From contig NC_063264.1 in assembly GCF_019578655.1 (NCBI RefSeq), forward strand, positions 9,713,213-9,777,212: a DNA stretch of 64,000 nucleotides, in the 5' to 3' direction. The notes under the pieces were generated by a model. That model had not been told where the DNA came from. It worked only from the letters and a program-made list of their open reading frames with translations, and did not search any database. Below are positions 63,371-64,000 of the stretch, piece by piece. A program made the translations under genes and the position numbers. Every line of letters begins with the position of its first letter. Position 1 is the first letter of the stretch. This stretch comes from Ricinus communis (lineage: Eukaryota; Streptophyta; Magnoliopsida; Malpighiales; Euphorbiaceae).

Positions 63371-64000
63371 TGTCACAGCCCGTCTCATCTTGGGCGAAAC
63401 AAGGTCTGTCTATGAGCAGAAATTTGCCCAACATGTGCTAAGAGTGAGCTAGTGCTGCCTAAGAAACCAAAAGAAGACACTAGAAGGTGCTGAAATACTG
63501 CAAGGTTGTGTGCTGCCAAGTCAAGCCTAGAAGCTGCCTAGAAGCTTCTCATGAAGGAATAAGGAAGGCTGTCTTTCAGAAAATTCCCATATTTGTGTAA
63601 ATAGATTAGCTTCCTAAGGAAGCCATGTACATGTGATGTTTGTAGAAAATTCTAGATGAACTAATCCTAGCCACATGTTAAGAAGGTGGAAATCCTATAT
63701 AAAGACCGCGCCCCACATATTTGTAAAGAAGGTCGAAAACATTAACAAAGCTTTCCATACTTTCAAGCTTAAGTGCTCATAACTCTTTACTCTACTCTAG
63801 TCCTAAACCCTTGCTGTCTACTTTACTCACCTAAAATCTCTTCCAACTCACATCTAGGCTTACTTAGTTCGACTTTGACAAGCAAGTTAACTAAGTGCCG
63901 CGCGACTTGACTAACCTCTAAGTTTAAGCTTCGTGACATATTGCTAGTATTTAGTAATTGGTTGCTAATAGTCGATAGTTAATAACTAATTATTGTTGAT
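63371..64000 (+). mobile_element. Probable LTR of a Ty3/gypsy-type retrotransposon, cut by the window edge
   Basis: Starts TGTCACAGCCCGTCTCATC, a start typical of plant gypsy LTRs, has a TATATAAAG promoter box at about 63696-63704 followed by GC-rich CCGCGCCCC, and is compositionally unlike its AT-rich surroundings. The other LTR and the interior are outside the window, so this is inferred from the start motif and promoter only. Confidence 0.55.

Noticed and set aside
1..64000. CRISPR arrays, bacterial operons, phage genes
   Set aside because: No regularly spaced short palindromic repeats and no prokaryotic gene organisation; the window is plant nuclear DNA with introns.

Overview
This window is nuclear DNA of a flowering plant, very probably a eudicot. 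The reasons are multi-exon genes with GT-AG introns and AT-rich intergenic DNA, plant-type families (UBP14, D6-like cyclins, an ABC1K kinase, a MIK2-like LRR receptor kinase), and many Ty1/copia, LINE, SINE and TRIM retroelements. I cannot name the species from the sequence alone.

Layout. 1-13.4 kb is repeat-rich. A decayed antisense LINE reverse transcriptase has been split by a degraded full-length copia element (429-6499) and, about 30 bp further on, by a tRNA-derived SINE (about 6533-6708). AT microsatellites, a dispersed repeat and a transposon with CGAGCT-rich ends follow. 13.7-26.4 kb is a complete 20-exon antisense ubiquitin-specific protease 14 gene (804 residues); one intron carries a 330-bp TRIM with a perfect 5-bp target duplication. 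28.3-33.7 kb holds a CGAGCT-type element into which a rearranged copia (28370-33075) inserted. That copia has matched LTRs and a perfect CTTAT duplication, but its gag-integrase half points the opposite way from its RT-RNase H half.

35-50.2 kb is the second genic island. In order it has a LINE RNase H remnant, a broken cyclin fragment, an antisense D6-like cyclin (400 residues), an antisense ABC1K kinase (633 residues if one frameshift in an A6 run is discounted), and a sense D6-like cyclin (318 residues). The two cyclins share exon structure and a short conserved promoter block, so they are inverted paralogues. 51-58.5 kb is an LRR receptor kinase pseudogene. It has frameshifts, a copia element (51474-56433, duplication AATTG) sitting in its last intron, and a second copia (5' LTR plus gag, 58542-59480) cutting off its N-terminal part. 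59.5-63.3 kb is AT-rich tandem and dispersed repeats. From 63371 a probable Ty3/gypsy-type LTR runs off the window.

The host genes are ordinary housekeeping and regulatory genes and do not form a pathway. The unusual content is in the mobile DNA: nested insertions, and two copia elements with internal inverted structures that look like reverse-transcription template switching.
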